Source: Thermoguttaceae bacterium
GTDB taxonomy: Bacteria > Planctomycetota > Planctomycetia > Pirellulales > Thermoguttaceae
Direction: 5' to 3'
NCBI GenBank assembly: GCA_017937485.1
Contig: JAGBDN010000019.1
Coordinates: 1-64,000, forward strand
DNA length: 64,000 bases
The notes beneath the pieces were generated by a model that had not been told where the DNA came from, did no database searches, and was given only the letters and a program-made list of their open reading frames with translations. Of the stretch, positions 25,856 to 35,286 are shown piece after piece. Every line of letters starts with the position of its first letter. Position 1 is the first letter of the stretch. The translations under genes and the position numbers were made by a program.

Positions 25856-26605
25856 TTATTTTTTCGCCGCTTTCGCGAGGAAGTCGGCGACCGCGCGGTT
25901 TCCCTTTTCGCGAGCGACGGCTTCCGGCGTTTGCCCTTCGTCGTTCTTCGCGTTCAGGTCGGCGCCGCGTTTGACGAGTTCTTTCGCGGTTTCGAGCGAG
26001 CCTTCGTCGGCGGCGACGTGCAGCGGGGTCTTTTTTTCGCGGTCTTTGGCGTTCACGTCCGCTTTTTTGTCGAGCAGAACCTTCAACACGTCGGCTTTTT
26101 TCGCGTCGGCGGCGACGTGCGCCGGGGTTTCGCCGTCGCGGTCTTTCGCGTTGACGTCGGCGCCTTTGTCGATCAGGAACTTGACGACTTTGACGCGGTC
26201 TTTGCGGGTCGCGTCGGTTTCGCGGTCGCCTTCGTCGGCGACGGCGTGGAGCGGGGTTTCGCCGTCTTCGTCTTTCGCGGAAACGTCGGCGCCTTTCTTG
26301 ACGAGGTATTTAACGACGTCGAGCCGAGCTTTTTCGGCGGCGGCGCGCAGGGCGGTTTCGCCGTCGTCGTCGCGAGCGTCGACTTTCGCGCCTTGCTCTT
26401 CGATCAAGCGTTTGACTTTGTCGAGGTCGCCCTTTTGCGCGGCGCGGATCAGCGCCGGTTCGAAGTCGGCGGCGTAAACGGCGGTTTCGAGCGAGTTAAC
26501 GGTTGGGAGGTTGAAGGAGGTCGACGAGTTCGAAGCGGCGGCGAGCGAAACGCAACCCAACGCGGCGACGGAGGAAACGAGCGTCCATTTTTGCAACTTT
26601 TTCAT
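25856..26605 (-). CDS. Exported ankyrin-repeat protein 1
   Basis: The protein has 249 residues. A signal-like N-terminus (KKLQKWTLVSSVAALGCVSLAAASNS) is followed by six ankyrin repeats from about residue 52 to the end, each around DxxGETPLHxAAD and LIDKGADVNAKD. One repeat carries a charged insert (DRETDATRKDRVK). It is a close paralogue of the next gene upstream (26882-27643), identical in the signal region and most repeats. Both share a duplicated promoter and leader. Periplasmic or secreted ankyrin proteins usually bind other proteins; no partner is evident. Confidence 0.88.
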   Translation of the reverse strand: MKKLQKWTLVSSVAALGCVSLAAASNSSTSFNLPTVNSLETAVYAADFEPALIRAAQKGDLDKVKRLIEEQGAKVDARDDDGETALRAAAEKARLDVVKYLVKKGADVSAKDEDGETPLHAVADEGDRETDATRKDRVKVVKFLIDKGADVNAKDRDGETPAHVAADAKKADVLKVLLDKKADVNAKDREKKTPLHVAADEGSLETAKELVKRGADLNAKNDEGQTPEAVAREKGNRAVADFLAKAAKK

Positions 26606-26730
26606 GTTCGGCCTCTTGCTTTCTGCTTTTTCGTCTTGTTTTGTCGGCGCTTGTTCGGCGCGGTCGGAGTTCCGGCGACGGCGGCTCGACCGGGAGCGCC
26701 GTCGACCGGATTTTTCCCGTTTTTGTTTTA

Positions 26731-26851
26731 TTTTCGTCGCAAATTTTTAGGGAGGAAATTTTTTATCGGCTTCCCTTGCGACTTCAAAAGTAAGTTTACC
26801 GCGCGAACGTTTCGAAATTTTTAACGCAATGTAAATTTTTTGTAAAGATTC
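26731..26851 (-). promoter_or_regulatory. Promoter and leader of ankyrin gene 1 (duplicated block)
   Basis: Minus strand TTTACA (26846-26841), 17-bp spacer, TAAAAA (26823-26818). The following roughly 85 bp (GCGCGGTAAACTTAC and the GATAAAAAATTT region) are nearly identical to 27750-27870, although the sequence nearer the ATG is not as well kept. Confidence 0.65.
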
Positions 26852-26881
26852 GCGACTTGCCGATCGTCGAGTCGTTAACGC

Positions 26882-27643
26882 TTAGCGAGCGGCTTCGGCG
26901 AGGTAATCGGCGACGGCGCGTTTCCCCTCTTCGCGGGCGACTTGTTCCGGCGTTTGACGTTCGTCGTTCTTCGCGTTCAAGTCGGCGCCGCGTTCGACCA
27001 GTTCCTTCGCGACTTCGAGCGAGCCTTCGTCGGCGGCGACGTGCAACGGGGTTTCGCGTTCGCGGTCTTTCGCGTTAACGTCCGCTTTTTTGTCGAGCAA
27101 CGCCTTCGCGACGTCGGCTTTTTTCGCGTCGGAAGCGACGTGCAACGGGGTTTCGCCGTCGCGGTCTTTCGCGTTAACGTCGGCGCCCTTGTCGATCAAG
27201 AGCTTGACGATTTCGACGCGGGCTTGGCGCTTCGCGTCGTTGATTTTCGCCGAATCGTCTTCGTCGGCGGCGGCGTGCAGCGGGGTTTCGCCGTCTTCAT
27301 CTTTCGCGTTAACGTCGGCGCCCTTTTGGACGAGGTATTTGACGACGTCGAGTTGCGCTTTGTCGGCGGCGGCGTGCAGGGCGGTTTCGCCGTCTTCGTC
27401 GCGAGCGTCGAGCTTGGCGCCTTGCTCGTCGAGGAGGGCTTTCACCTTGTCGAGGTCGCCCCGTTCCGCGGCGCGAATCAACGCCCAGTCGGAATGAGCG
27501 GCTTGGGCGACCGATTCGAGCGGATTAACGGTCGGCAAAACGGAGGAAATCGGCGAGGTCGGCGAGTTCGAAGCGGCGGCGAGCGAAACGCAACCCAGCG
27601 CGGCGACGGAGGAAACGAGCGTCCATTTTTGCAGCTTTTTCAT
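26882..27643 (-). CDS. Exported ankyrin-repeat protein 2
   Basis: The protein has 253 residues with a signal-like N-terminus and six ankyrin repeats starting near residue 55. Units such as DEDGETALHAAADKAQ and LVQKGADVNAKDEDGETPLHAAADED are easy to see. The third repeat has an insert (DSAKINDAKRQAR) at the same place as in the downstream paralogue. The tail (EEGKRAVADYLAEAAR) matches as well. The gene and its promoter arose by tandem duplication of a unit of about 1,020 bp. AGAGG precedes the ATG. Confidence 0.88.
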   Translation of the reverse strand: MKKLQKWTLVSSVAALGCVSLAAASNSPTSPISSVLPTVNPLESVAQAAHSDWALIRAAERGDLDKVKALLDEQGAKLDARDEDGETALHAAADKAQLDVVKYLVQKGADVNAKDEDGETPLHAAADEDDSAKINDAKRQARVEIVKLLIDKGADVNAKDRDGETPLHVASDAKKADVAKALLDKKADVNAKDRERETPLHVAADEGSLEVAKELVERGADLNAKNDERQTPEQVAREEGKRAVADYLAEAAR

Positions 27644-27749
27644 TTTCGGCCTCTTTCTTTCTTGCGCTTGTTCGGCGCGGTTTAGGCTCCGGCGGCGACT
27701 TGGGGGGAAAAGCGTCGCGCCCGGAATTTTTTCAACTTTTTTCGTTTTG

Positions 27750-27870
27750 GTTTTCGTCGCAAATTTTTGGAAATTTTTTTATCGGTTTCCCTTGCGACTA
27801 CGAAAATAAGTTTACCGCGCGAACGTTTCGATTTTTTTAGCGCAACGTAAAGTTTTGGTAAAGATTCGAA
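27750..27870 (-). promoter_or_regulatory. Promoter and leader of ankyrin gene 2 (duplicated block)
   Basis: Minus strand TTTACC (27862-27857), 17-bp spacer, TAAAAA (27839-27834), followed by a leader nearly identical to that of ankyrin gene 1. The match extends from upstream of the -35 to about 85 bp past the -10. Confidence 0.65.
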
Positions 27871-27930
27871 ATTTTTTCAAAAGAAGCGAAAACAAAAGAA
27901 GCGGGAGTCGAAAAGGCGAAAAGTCGGCAA

Positions 27931-27974
27931 AGGAAAACCGCCGCGAAACGCTCGATTTGCGCTTCGCGGCGGTT
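27931..27974 (-). terminator. Terminator of the PHP-domain gene
   Basis: A perfect 12-bp stem, AACCGCCGCGAA (27936-27947) and TTCGCGGCGGTT (27963-27974), is followed on the minus strand by TTTTCCTTT. Confidence 0.85.
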
Positions 27975-28009
27975 CGGTCGGGGCGAGTTAAACGCTCGCT
28001 AAACGCCGA

Positions 28010-29380
28010 TTAACAATACGGTTGCGACCAAGCGGCCGGACGGGCGTTCCAAGCGTCCGATTGCGGCGGAACCTTGACGATCTTGGCGCGAACGTAAAGG
28101 TCGTCGGCTTTGAGCGTGTAAGAACCTTCCGTTCCTTCGACCGCGTCGAGGACGACGCCGATTTCGTCCGAGAAACGTTCGATCTTGCGTTTCGGCGACG
28201 TTTTGCTTTCGGCGACTTCGACGAGTTTCGGCTCCGGATTGTAATCCTTCTTCGTGCCGACGAACTCGATCTTGTATTTGCCCTCTTCCTTGACGTCGAT
28301 CTTGACGGAGAGCGTTTTGCCGTCGAATTGAATATCGGCGAAGTCGAGGCCGTTCGAGGCGTACATATCGCCGGCGTCCATCGCTTCGATCAGACTGCGC
28401 GTTTCGAGTTTCGCCGAGCGCACCATCGTCCAACCGGCGACCGTTTCGCTTTCGTAACCGTGGCGGTCGTCGGTGCCGTTGCCGAGGAGGAGGCGTTGGC
28501 CGCGCGACGCGCGCCAAGCGTTGACGACGTCCCAGAATTTTTCCGGCGTCCAAGGCGCGCCGTCTTCCGGATTCTTGTAACGTCCGTCGAGACCGTTGTT
28601 CGTAACTTCGAAGACGCGAATTTCCGGCATTTTAATGACGTCGCTCGGCGAGAAGTCGTAGAAGCGCCAAACCGGGTGGTTCGCGGTGAAGAGGTAAGGT
28701 TCCGCGCCGTCTTTGGCGTAGCGACGTTTCCCTTCTTCGAACGTTTTCGTCAAGACTTCGAGCGGTTCGTTTTGCCCGCCGATGTACGGGAAGGATTCGC
28801 GAACGTTCAGGAAGTTCATGTGAACTTGGCGACCGTCTTTGCAACCGCCGGTTTGTTCGAAGCCCGGCATCAGGAGGAATTTGCCCGGTTCGCAGAATTT
28901 CTCGCAAAGTTCGGCGAACGGCGTCATGCGGACGTAGGTCGCGTCGCCGACTTTGATCGTGCGGACGGCGTCTTTCCCGAATTTTTCGATCGCTTCGTTG
29001 ACGTAGCGTTGCGTCAGGTTCGGCCAACCTTCGTTCGGAACGACTTTCTTCCAAAGAGACGTTTCGCCTTTAAACGCGGCTTTGTCGGCCGGTTGATAGT
29101 TGAAGCCGAAACCGTCGAAACGGAGCGCGTCCGATTGGAAAATATTGTGGTCAGTCGGGCAAATGAAGTGGTAGCCGCGGGACTTGTACCAGTCGACCGC
29201 CCATTCCGGGAGCGGTTTGCCGTCGGACCATTGGTTGTGCATATGGAGGTTGCACTTGTACCAATTTTTCGTCGTTTCTTGCGCTTGGGCGCGCGAAACG
29301 CTCGGAAGGTTCAGCGCGACGCTCGCCGAAACGAGCGCGGAGGCGCGAAGGAAATCGCGTCGAGAAAGGTAAGTCGTCAT
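28010..29380 (-). CDS. Tat-exported PHP-domain metal-dependent hydrolase
   Basis: The protein has 456 residues. The twin-arginine signal SRRDFLRASALVSASVAL is at the very start. The PHP-type metal site is visible as NLHMHNQWSDG (about 44), PTDHNIF (about 76) and HPVWRF (about 236). Late histidine and aspartate residues are in GNGTDDRHGYE (about 313). PHP-domain proteins are phosphoesterases or amidohydrolase-like metal hydrolases; export to the periplasm suggests an extracytoplasmic substrate. The last 100 residues look like a beta-rich accessory domain. It is monocistronic, with a clear promoter and terminator. Confidence 0.85.
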   Translation of the reverse strand: MTTYLSRRDFLRASALVSASVALNLPSVSRAQAQETTKNWYKCNLHMHNQWSDGKPLPEWAVDWYKSRGYHFICPTDHNIFQSDALRFDGFGFNYQPADKAAFKGETSLWKKVVPNEGWPNLTQRYVNEAIEKFGKDAVRTIKVGDATYVRMTPFAELCEKFCEPGKFLLMPGFEQTGGCKDGRQVHMNFLNVRESFPYIGGQNEPLEVLTKTFEEGKRRYAKDGAEPYLFTANHPVWRFYDFSPSDVIKMPEIRVFEVTNNGLDGRYKNPEDGAPWTPEKFWDVVNAWRASRGQRLLLGNGTDDRHGYESETVAGWTMVRSAKLETRSLIEAMDAGDMYASNGLDFADIQFDGKTLSVKIDVKEEGKYKIEFVGTKKDYNPEPKLVEVAESKTSPKRKIERFSDEIGVVLDAVEGTEGSYTLKADDLYVRAKIVKVPPQSDAWNARPAAWSQPYC

Positions 29381-29483
29381 ACTTGCCGCCCCTTGAGTAA
29401 TTTAGGAAGAATGCGTAAAATACAAAGACGCAAACCGCCCGGCGTTGCGAACGGTTTGCGCTTTCGGTTTGCAACTGTGAACT

Positions 29484-29512
29484 ATCTTAACGCGTTATCG
29501 ACCGTTTTTCAA
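29484..29512 (-). promoter_or_regulatory. Promoter of the PHP-domain gene
   Basis: Minus strand TTGAAA (29512-29507), 17-bp spacer, TAAGAT (29489-29484), about 105 bp before the ATG. Confidence 0.65.
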
Positions 29513-29602
29513 GCGCGGGCGCCCGATTTTCGGCGATTTTTTCCCATTTTTCGGCGATTTTTTCCGGTTTTCGCCCTTTCTTTAAGCGCTTCGTCGGCGC
29601 GA

Positions 29603-32600
29603 TCAAGCGTTCGTCGCGGCGACGGGCGTTTCGTCGGCGAGACGGCTTGCGTCGGCGAGGCGGCGCCAAGAGTCGCGACTTTTCCGCAAACGTTCGAGCG
29701 TCGCGGCGTCGGCGTCGGTTTGTTCGAGCCGTTCGATTTCTTGCGTCAACCGCTCGACTTTGTACCGCGCGACTTCCGGACTTCCCGAGCGCCCGTTCGG
29801 GTAAAGATCGGTCGCGTCGTCGAAATATTCGTTGAAACGAGCCGTCAACGCGTCGGCGTTTCCGTTTTTCGCGTCGACGAGCGTCTTTTCGAGCTTGGCG
29901 AAAATCGGCGCTATCGTCGCTTCGAACTCCGGCGTCCGCGGCGCGACGAAGGAACGGGAAGCGTCGGCGGGTTCGACGGCGGGTTCGACGGCGGCGGTCG
30001 GCGCGGGACGCGAGGGATTAGACGACGTGTAAATAACGCTGGTAACAACGTTGCGAGCGTTTTGACGTAGCTCGTTCGCGACAAGGCGGAACCAGTTCGC
30101 TTTCTCGTCGTTTTTAACGCCGAACGCTCCGCTTTCGAACGCTTCGGCGAGTCGCTCGTTCGCTTCGACGAAACCGGGCGTTACGCGTTGTTGGTCGGGA
30201 TCGAGACGCGGAGCGCGACCGTCCGGCGTTTCCGCTTGGACGAAGAACGAACGCGATTCGGTTCCGTTCGCGCGGCGCAAAAACTTCTCGGCGAGCGCGA
30301 GGTTTTCCGGCGTCGGCTCCGAATCGAGCGCCGCTTCGGCCAAAAGGAGGAGCGTCGCGCAATTTTTGATTTCGGGGGCGTACCCGGTTCCCGTTTGGCC
30401 GTTTCGCGCGATGGCGCAAATGTTTTCGACGAATAATCGACGAGACAAGGGGCTTAACGCCGTCTCGCCGTGATTCCGGAGGTCGTTCGCGGAACACAAC
30501 AAAATCTCGGCGAGCGGCGCGAGACGGCGAAACTTGCGAACGTCGTAAACGTTAAGTTCGGCAAGCGTTTGCGGAACGGTCTCGCGACGGCCCGTTTCCG
30601 GGTCGACGACCGTTTTCAAAGTGCGGGTGAGCGGGATGTAAATGATCCCGGCGCCGCTCGCGGCGTCGGCGTCGTAAAAGCGTTCGCCCCAACGGAGCGC
30701 TTCCGCGACGTTCCGCTCGACGCCGAAACCGCGCGCGTAATAAGACGCGACGAGCCCTTGCGCTTGCGGCGAACCGGCTTCCGCTCCGGCGAGCGCGTAA
30801 AGGAACGCGACTTTCGCGACGGTCGCGGGGCGTTCGTCCGCCGTTTTGGCCTTTAGATCGTCTTCGGTAATCCCGTTGCGTCGTCCGACTTCGGCGACGA
30901 AACCGCTCGGCGCAAAATCCGGAATGGCGCCGTTTTCGATATAACGAGCGAGGCTAGCGGCCGCGTCGCCGTAACCTTGCGCCGCCGCTTCGGCGAGAAA
31001 TAGGGCGCCCGCGTCCAGTTCGCGGAGGAGACCGCGGCAAGGTCGCGGCTTCAGTTGTTCGCGCCAAAAGGGCGAATGAGCGAAAGCGGCAAGGTGTTGG
31101 GGCGCGGGGCGATCGACGCGATATCGCAACTTTTCGCCGGCGAGAGCGCGGTGCAACCGCGCTAAAAAGCGGAAATTCGGGTCGGCCGATTTTTCGGCGC
31201 GGTCGAGCGCGGCGGCGAGTTCGGACAAGGAAACCGATTTCGGGTAGTCGGCGGGCGTTTGACCTTCCGCGAGCGCCGGGAGTTTCGCGGAGGCGGCGAC
31301 CGCGTCGTCGCGGAAGGGCGCGTCGACTCCGGCGAGGAGCCAAAAGAACGCCGATTCGCCGATTAGGTAGTCGCCGAGCGCGGCGTAATACTCCGCTTCG
31401 CCTTGCGCTTTCGCCGAGCGGATTTTGGCGACCGCGTCGGAGACGAAGGTTTGACGCTCTTTGGTCGAATGCCCGAAGAAGAGTCGGTCGGCTTCGTCTT
31501 GGTAAAGCGTTTCGACGTCGACGGCGGCGATCGGGTCGTTCGGCGCGACGGTCGGGGGAACGGGCTTTTGCGGAAGAGTCGGAAGCGTCGCGAAAAGCCG
31601 GCGCGCTCTTTTACGAACGACGGAGGTTTCTTCGTCGGACGTCGGAGCGTCGGTCTTTGCGACGTCGGGGAGCAAACGGACGGTCGCGAAAGCCGAGGCG
31701 GCGAGCGACGCGAGGAGACAGCCGATCGCGGCGCGACGGCCCCAGGTTCCGAAACGCCCCAGCGTCTCGACGCGGCGGCGCAACGAACGGAACGTCGGCG
31801 AAAAACCGATCGTCCCAAACGCTTGCTCGACGCGCGGACGGCGACCGGCGATTTCGCAAAGGGTGCGGGCGTATTCGGCGGCGGAGTTCGGACGCGTCAG
31901 CGCCGGAGACCCGAGCGCGAGCGCGTCGCAAGCCTCTTCGCGGGTCGCGAAAAAGGAGCGGGCCGCGAACCAAAAGAGCGGGTTGAACCAATGCGTCGCG
32001 AGGACGACGAACGCGAGAAAACCGGTCGCCGCGTCGCCGCGTTTGAAGTGCGCCAACTCGTGAAGGAGGATGTGCGCCAACCGTTCTTTGGAGAGCGCGT
32101 CGACGTATTCGCTCGGAACGAGAACGACGGGACGTCGCCAACCGAGAAGCGCCGGAGACGAAAGGTCGGTCGTCGTCGCTAAGCGCGGCGGCGCGGCGAT
32201 TTCGAGCGAGTCGGCGCAACGATGGTAAAGCGCTAAAACGTCGGCGTCGTCGACCGGAGCGGAAAGACGAACCCAACGTCGACAAACGAACGCCGAACGG
32301 ACGAGATAAACGAACGCGACGCCGAGACCGAGCGTCCAAAGCGCGACGGCGACGATTCCCGCGACTTGGAAGAACGCAAACCAACCGGCGCGACGGTCGA
32401 CCGGACGCGACGACGGAACGAGCGATCGACGCGCCGCGTCCGCGAGTTGGGCGGGCGTTTCCTCGAGTCGAACCGGATCGAGCGACGCGACGTTTTCGGA
32501 AGAAACGTCGGATTCCTCGTTGAGTCGGTCGGGTTCCGGCGCTTGCGCGACGTCGGCGACGGTCGGCGCAAGAATGGCGTCGGTCGGTTCGGGAACGCTT

Positions 32601-33127
32601 GGCTCGACCGATTCGGACGCGAAAGATTCAAGAGATTCGACCGGTTCGGAGAACTGGAACGGCGGCGTTTCCTCGAAGTCGGCGAAGGTTTCGGCGTCGG
32701 CAAAGGGCGCCTCTTGTATTTCGCTGCGAATTTCTTGGAGAATCTGCTCGACTCTTCCAACGGTTTTAAACGGCGGCGCGACCGTCTTCAACGGGCCGCT
32801 TTCGAGCGCCGACGGCGGAAGGTAAACGACGTCGCGACCGTCGACGCGTCGAAGACCGAAGTCGGGCGCGGCCTTCGCGTCGGGAACGAGCGCGGCTCGC
32901 GTTTGTTCGAGCGCGTCGACGACCGTCGTTTCCACCGGTTGCGAGACCGGAACGCGAACGACGCAAATTTCCGGCGCCAAAAGCGCGATCAACAGAGGCG
33001 CCCACAACGCCGCTCGAACGCGCGGCGAAAGGCGGTTGCGCAGAAGACGTTGCAACGTCAGCATAAAGACGATGTAAAAGGAACCGCGCAATGTTTGCGA
33101 CGCTAAATAACAAAGAAATTCGAGCAT
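29603..33127 (-). CDS. BlaR1-type M56 membrane metallopeptidase with Sel1-like repeats
   Basis: The protein has 1174 residues. Start ATG 33127 follows GAGG; a TTG six bases earlier is too close. N-terminal membrane helices (about 5-55) are followed by a Pro/Glu-rich loop of about 180 residues, a helix at 252-280 and the M56 zinc motif HELAH (about 356-360). Another helix lies near residue 480. The large C-terminal half carries Sel1-like helical repeats (for example AEAGSPQAQGLVASYYARGFG) where BlaR1 has a penicillin-binding sensor. Such proteins sense an extracytoplasmic signal and release a BlaI repressor by proteolysis. The Sel1 region is probably the sensor or interaction part. Confidence 0.88.
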   Translation of the reverse strand: MLEFLCYLASQTLRGSFYIVFMLTLQRLLRNRLSPRVRAALWAPLLIALLAPEICVVRVPVSQPVETTVVDALEQTRAALVPDAKAAPDFGLRRVDGRDVVYLPPSALESGPLKTVAPPFKTVGRVEQILQEIRSEIQEAPFADAETFADFEETPPFQFSEPVESLESFASESVEPSVPEPTDAILAPTVADVAQAPEPDRLNEESDVSSENVASLDPVRLEETPAQLADAARRSLVPSSRPVDRRAGWFAFFQVAGIVAVALWTLGLGVAFVYLVRSAFVCRRWVRLSAPVDDADVLALYHRCADSLEIAAPPRLATTTDLSSPALLGWRRPVVLVPSEYVDALSKERLAHILLHELAHFKRGDAATGFLAFVVLATHWFNPLFWFAARSFFATREEACDALALGSPALTRPNSAAEYARTLCEIAGRRPRVEQAFGTIGFSPTFRSLRRRVETLGRFGTWGRRAAIGCLLASLAASAFATVRLLPDVAKTDAPTSDEETSVVRKRARRLFATLPTLPQKPVPPTVAPNDPIAAVDVETLYQDEADRLFFGHSTKERQTFVSDAVAKIRSAKAQGEAEYYAALGDYLIGESAFFWLLAGVDAPFRDDAVAASAKLPALAEGQTPADYPKSVSLSELAAALDRAEKSADPNFRFLARLHRALAGEKLRYRVDRPAPQHLAAFAHSPFWREQLKPRPCRGLLRELDAGALFLAEAAAQGYGDAAASLARYIENGAIPDFAPSGFVAEVGRRNGITEDDLKAKTADERPATVAKVAFLYALAGAEAGSPQAQGLVASYYARGFGVERNVAEALRWGERFYDADAASGAGIIYIPLTRTLKTVVDPETGRRETVPQTLAELNVYDVRKFRRLAPLAEILLCSANDLRNHGETALSPLSRRLFVENICAIARNGQTGTGYAPEIKNCATLLLLAEAALDSEPTPENLALAEKFLRRANGTESRSFFVQAETPDGRAPRLDPDQQRVTPGFVEANERLAEAFESGAFGVKNDEKANWFRLVANELRQNARNVVTSVIYTSSNPSRPAPTAAVEPAVEPADASRSFVAPRTPEFEATIAPIFAKLEKTLVDAKNGNADALTARFNEYFDDATDLYPNGRSGSPEVARYKVERLTQEIERLEQTDADAATLERLRKSRDSWRRLADASRLADETPVAATNA

Positions 33128-33143
33128 CGGCAACCTCGCATTA

Positions 33144-33157
33144 ACGCTACAGAGCGT
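33144..33157. promoter_or_regulatory. Candidate BlaI-type operator at the blaR1 promoter
   Basis: The inverted repeat ACGCT-acag-AGCGT lies at the expected transcription start, just downstream of the -10 box. It contains TGTAG on the minus strand, a core seen in BlaI/MecI boxes. It is only 10 paired bases, so this is a suggestion. The rest of 33190-33486 holds no gene. Confidence 0.35.
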
Positions 33158-33160
33158 CGT

Positions 33161-33189
33161 AATATAAGGGCGAAAACGTTGTCGTTTAA
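33161..33189 (-). promoter_or_regulatory. Promoter of the blaR1-like gene
   Basis: Minus strand TTAAAC (33189-33184), 17-bp spacer, TATATT (33166-33161), about 35 bp before the ATG. Confidence 0.5.
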
Positions 33190-33486
33190 ACGGGGAAACG
33201 ACGCGATTTTTAAGATAACGGCGGACCGAAGGAATCGCGAAACCGCGGCGTCGTTTCGCTAGGAGCGTAAAACGACGATAATTTTGATAGTGTTAACGTT
33301 TGTAGTGGTGCAGGTGCGTAAAAAACCGGCCCGCGTCGAACGTTAAAAAACGACGAAACAGGATAAACGAAAAACGAAACGATAAACGCGCCGTATGCAA
33401 AAGGCGTTCGCCTTCAACAACGAAAAAAGGAAGACGCGACGCTTTGATCGCGCCTTCGATTTTCGCGATTTTTTACCGATCGAGGC

Positions 33487-33963
33487 TTACTTGCGTTTTT
33501 TGCAACCCTTCGAGGCGGTTTTGGCGGCCGGTTTGGCGTCCAGTTTTTGGTTGATGATTTCGCTCAATTGGCGCAGTTCGTCGTCGGAAACGCATTTGCG
33601 TTCGACGAAGCAGCTCAGCAAACCGCAAAGAGCGCCGTCGAAGTATTTTTGAAGAGTCGATTGGGCTTCGGCGACGCGGACGTCGGCGTCGTCGAGAATC
33701 GGAACGTAAACGGCGGCGCGTTCGGTCGGGAGGTTGCGAATTTCGACGGCGCCTTTGGTAACGAGGCGCTTCAGGAAGGTGCGCGTCGTGCTCAAACGCC
33801 AACCGGTCGTTTTTTCCAATTCGTCGGCGACTTCGGAGGCCTTCATCGGACGTTCGGCGGCCCAAAGAACGGCGATGACTTCGCGTTCGGCGGGAGAAAG
33901 GGAAACGTATTCTTTCTTAACGGCTTGCGCTTTCGCGCTTTTTCGACTTTGAGCTTTCGCCAT
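33487..33963 (-). CDS. BlaI/MecI/CopY family repressor
   Basis: The protein has 158 residues. Start ATG 33963 has AAGGAA 8 nt upstream; a longer frame to 34104 lacks a ribosome site. The winged helix is at about 20-90 (SPAEREVIAVLWAAERPMKASEVAD, then LSTTRTFLKRLVTKGAVE), followed by a dimerisation helix region and a basic Lys-rich tail. The family represses its own operon and a cognate gene and is cut or released after M56 peptidase activation. It lies 360 bp upstream of the BlaR1-like gene on the same strand, each with its own promoter. There is no beta-lactamase gene next to it, so the regulated target is elsewhere. Confidence 0.93.
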   Translation of the reverse strand: MAKAQSRKSAKAQAVKKEYVSLSPAEREVIAVLWAAERPMKASEVADELEKTTGWRLSTTRTFLKRLVTKGAVEIRNLPTERAAVYVPILDDADVRVAEAQSTLQKYFDGALCGLLSCFVERKCVSDDELRQLSEIINQKLDAKPAAKTASKGCKKRK

Positions 33964-34119
33964 AACGGTTTTCCTTAACGTTAAAAAATTGCTGCGGGGC
34001 TCGAAATCGCGAAAATCGTATCGAGCGGAAATAAACGAACGCGGTTCGAAGCGGCGGACGATAAACGACGCTTTGTAGCGGCGTAAAACGAACCTTCGCG
34101 CCAAAACCTCTTCGTTTCT

Positions 34120-34148
34120 ATTCTATATGTTACTCTATGTCGACGCAA
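34120..34148 (-). promoter_or_regulatory. Promoter of the blaI-like gene
   Basis: Minus strand TTGCGT (34148-34143), 17-bp spacer, TAGAAT (34125-34120). An overlapping TTGCGT/TAACAT pair is an alternative. Confidence 0.5.
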
Positions 34149-34233
34149 AACGCAAGGTTTTTTTTCTTGTTTTTCGCAATTTTTTCCAAAATTTCGCGTT
34201 TAAAAGGAAATTATTTTGACGGAAAGGTAAAAT

Positions 34234-35286
34234 TTAACGGTCGCGACGCGGTTCGCGGAGCAAAAGCCAAAGGAAAAACGGGGCGCCGAGGAGGCTAGTA
34301 ACGACGCCGACCGGCAAAACGCTCGGGAAAAGGACGATTCGGGAGAACGTATGACAACCGGCGAGGAAGAGCGCGCCGAGGAAGAGCGTCGCCGGAATCA
34401 AGCGCCGACGTTCGCCGCCGACGCAAAGTCGGGCGACGTGCGGAACGGTCAAGCCGACGAAACCGATCGGCCCGCAAAACGCGACGACGACGGCGACGAG
34501 CGCGCTCGACAAAAGGAAAAGCGCGGCGCGGAGTCGGGCGACGTCGACGCCGAGGGAAAGGGCGCGTTCGTCGCCGAGCGTTAGCGCGTCGAGTTCTCGC
34601 GAGCGGCGATAAAGGAAAAAGGACGCGACGGCGAGAACGGCGGCGGTCGTCGCCAAATAGCCGGGTTCGCAAAGGAGAAGGCCGCCGGTCGTCCAACGGA
34701 TCGCGGCGAAGGCTTTCGTCGGATTCGCGAGGTACTGCTGGCATAAAACGAGGCTCGAGAAGAAAAAACCGGTCGCGACGCCCGCTAAAAGGACGCGCTC
34801 CGGCGTTTGCGCTCGACGGGAAAGAGCGAGAACGAGCCCGACCGCCAGCGCGGCGCCGACGAACGCCCCCCAAACGACCTGCGGAACGCCGAAGACCGAA
34901 AGCGGAACGCCGACCGCCGCGAGCGTTCCGGAGAATTGAATCGACAGGGTCGCGCCGAACGACGCGCCGCTCGCGATCCCGAGCGTGTACGGCGTCGCCA
35001 AGTCGTTGCGGAAAAGCGTTTGCATCGTCAGCCCGGCGAGCGCGAGCGCGGCTCCGGCGAGCGCGGCGAGGACGGTTTTCGGAAGGCGTTCGCCCCAAAA
35101 GATTTTCGCGGCGGCGTCGAGTTCCGCGAGCGGGCGGTCGGCGGTCGGGAAACGCGTCCAAACGTCCGGCGAATACGTCGTTTGACCGAGGAGCGAGAGC
35201 GCGAAAACGGCGAGCGTCGCGACGGCGAGCGCGGCGAGGAAAAGGAGCGGCGTTTTGACGCGAACGAGCGGAAAGGCGGGGTTCAT
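34234..35286 (-). CDS. FecCD-family ABC transporter permease
   Basis: The protein has 350 residues with about nine or ten hydrophobic helices. It has the family blocks RLPKTVLAALAGAALALAG followed by FRNDLATPYTLGIASGA (about 66-105), and GPIGFVGLTVPHVARL near residue 270, which contacts the ATPase. This family imports iron-siderophore, haem or cobalamin across the inner membrane. Its start overlaps the stop of the ATPase gene (ATGA), so the two are translationally coupled. No substrate-binding protein or TonB receptor lies in the window. Confidence 0.94.
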   Translation of the reverse strand: MNPAFPLVRVKTPLLFLAALAVATLAVFALSLLGQTTYSPDVWTRFPTADRPLAELDAAAKIFWGERLPKTVLAALAGAALALAGLTMQTLFRNDLATPYTLGIASGASFGATLSIQFSGTLAAVGVPLSVFGVPQVVWGAFVGAALAVGLVLALSRRAQTPERVLLAGVATGFFFSSLVLCQQYLANPTKAFAAIRWTTGGLLLCEPGYLATTAAVLAVASFFLYRRSRELDALTLGDERALSLGVDVARLRAALFLLSSALVAVVVAFCGPIGFVGLTVPHVARLCVGGERRRLIPATLFLGALFLAGCHTFSRIVLFPSVLPVGVVTSLLGAPFFLWLLLREPRRDR

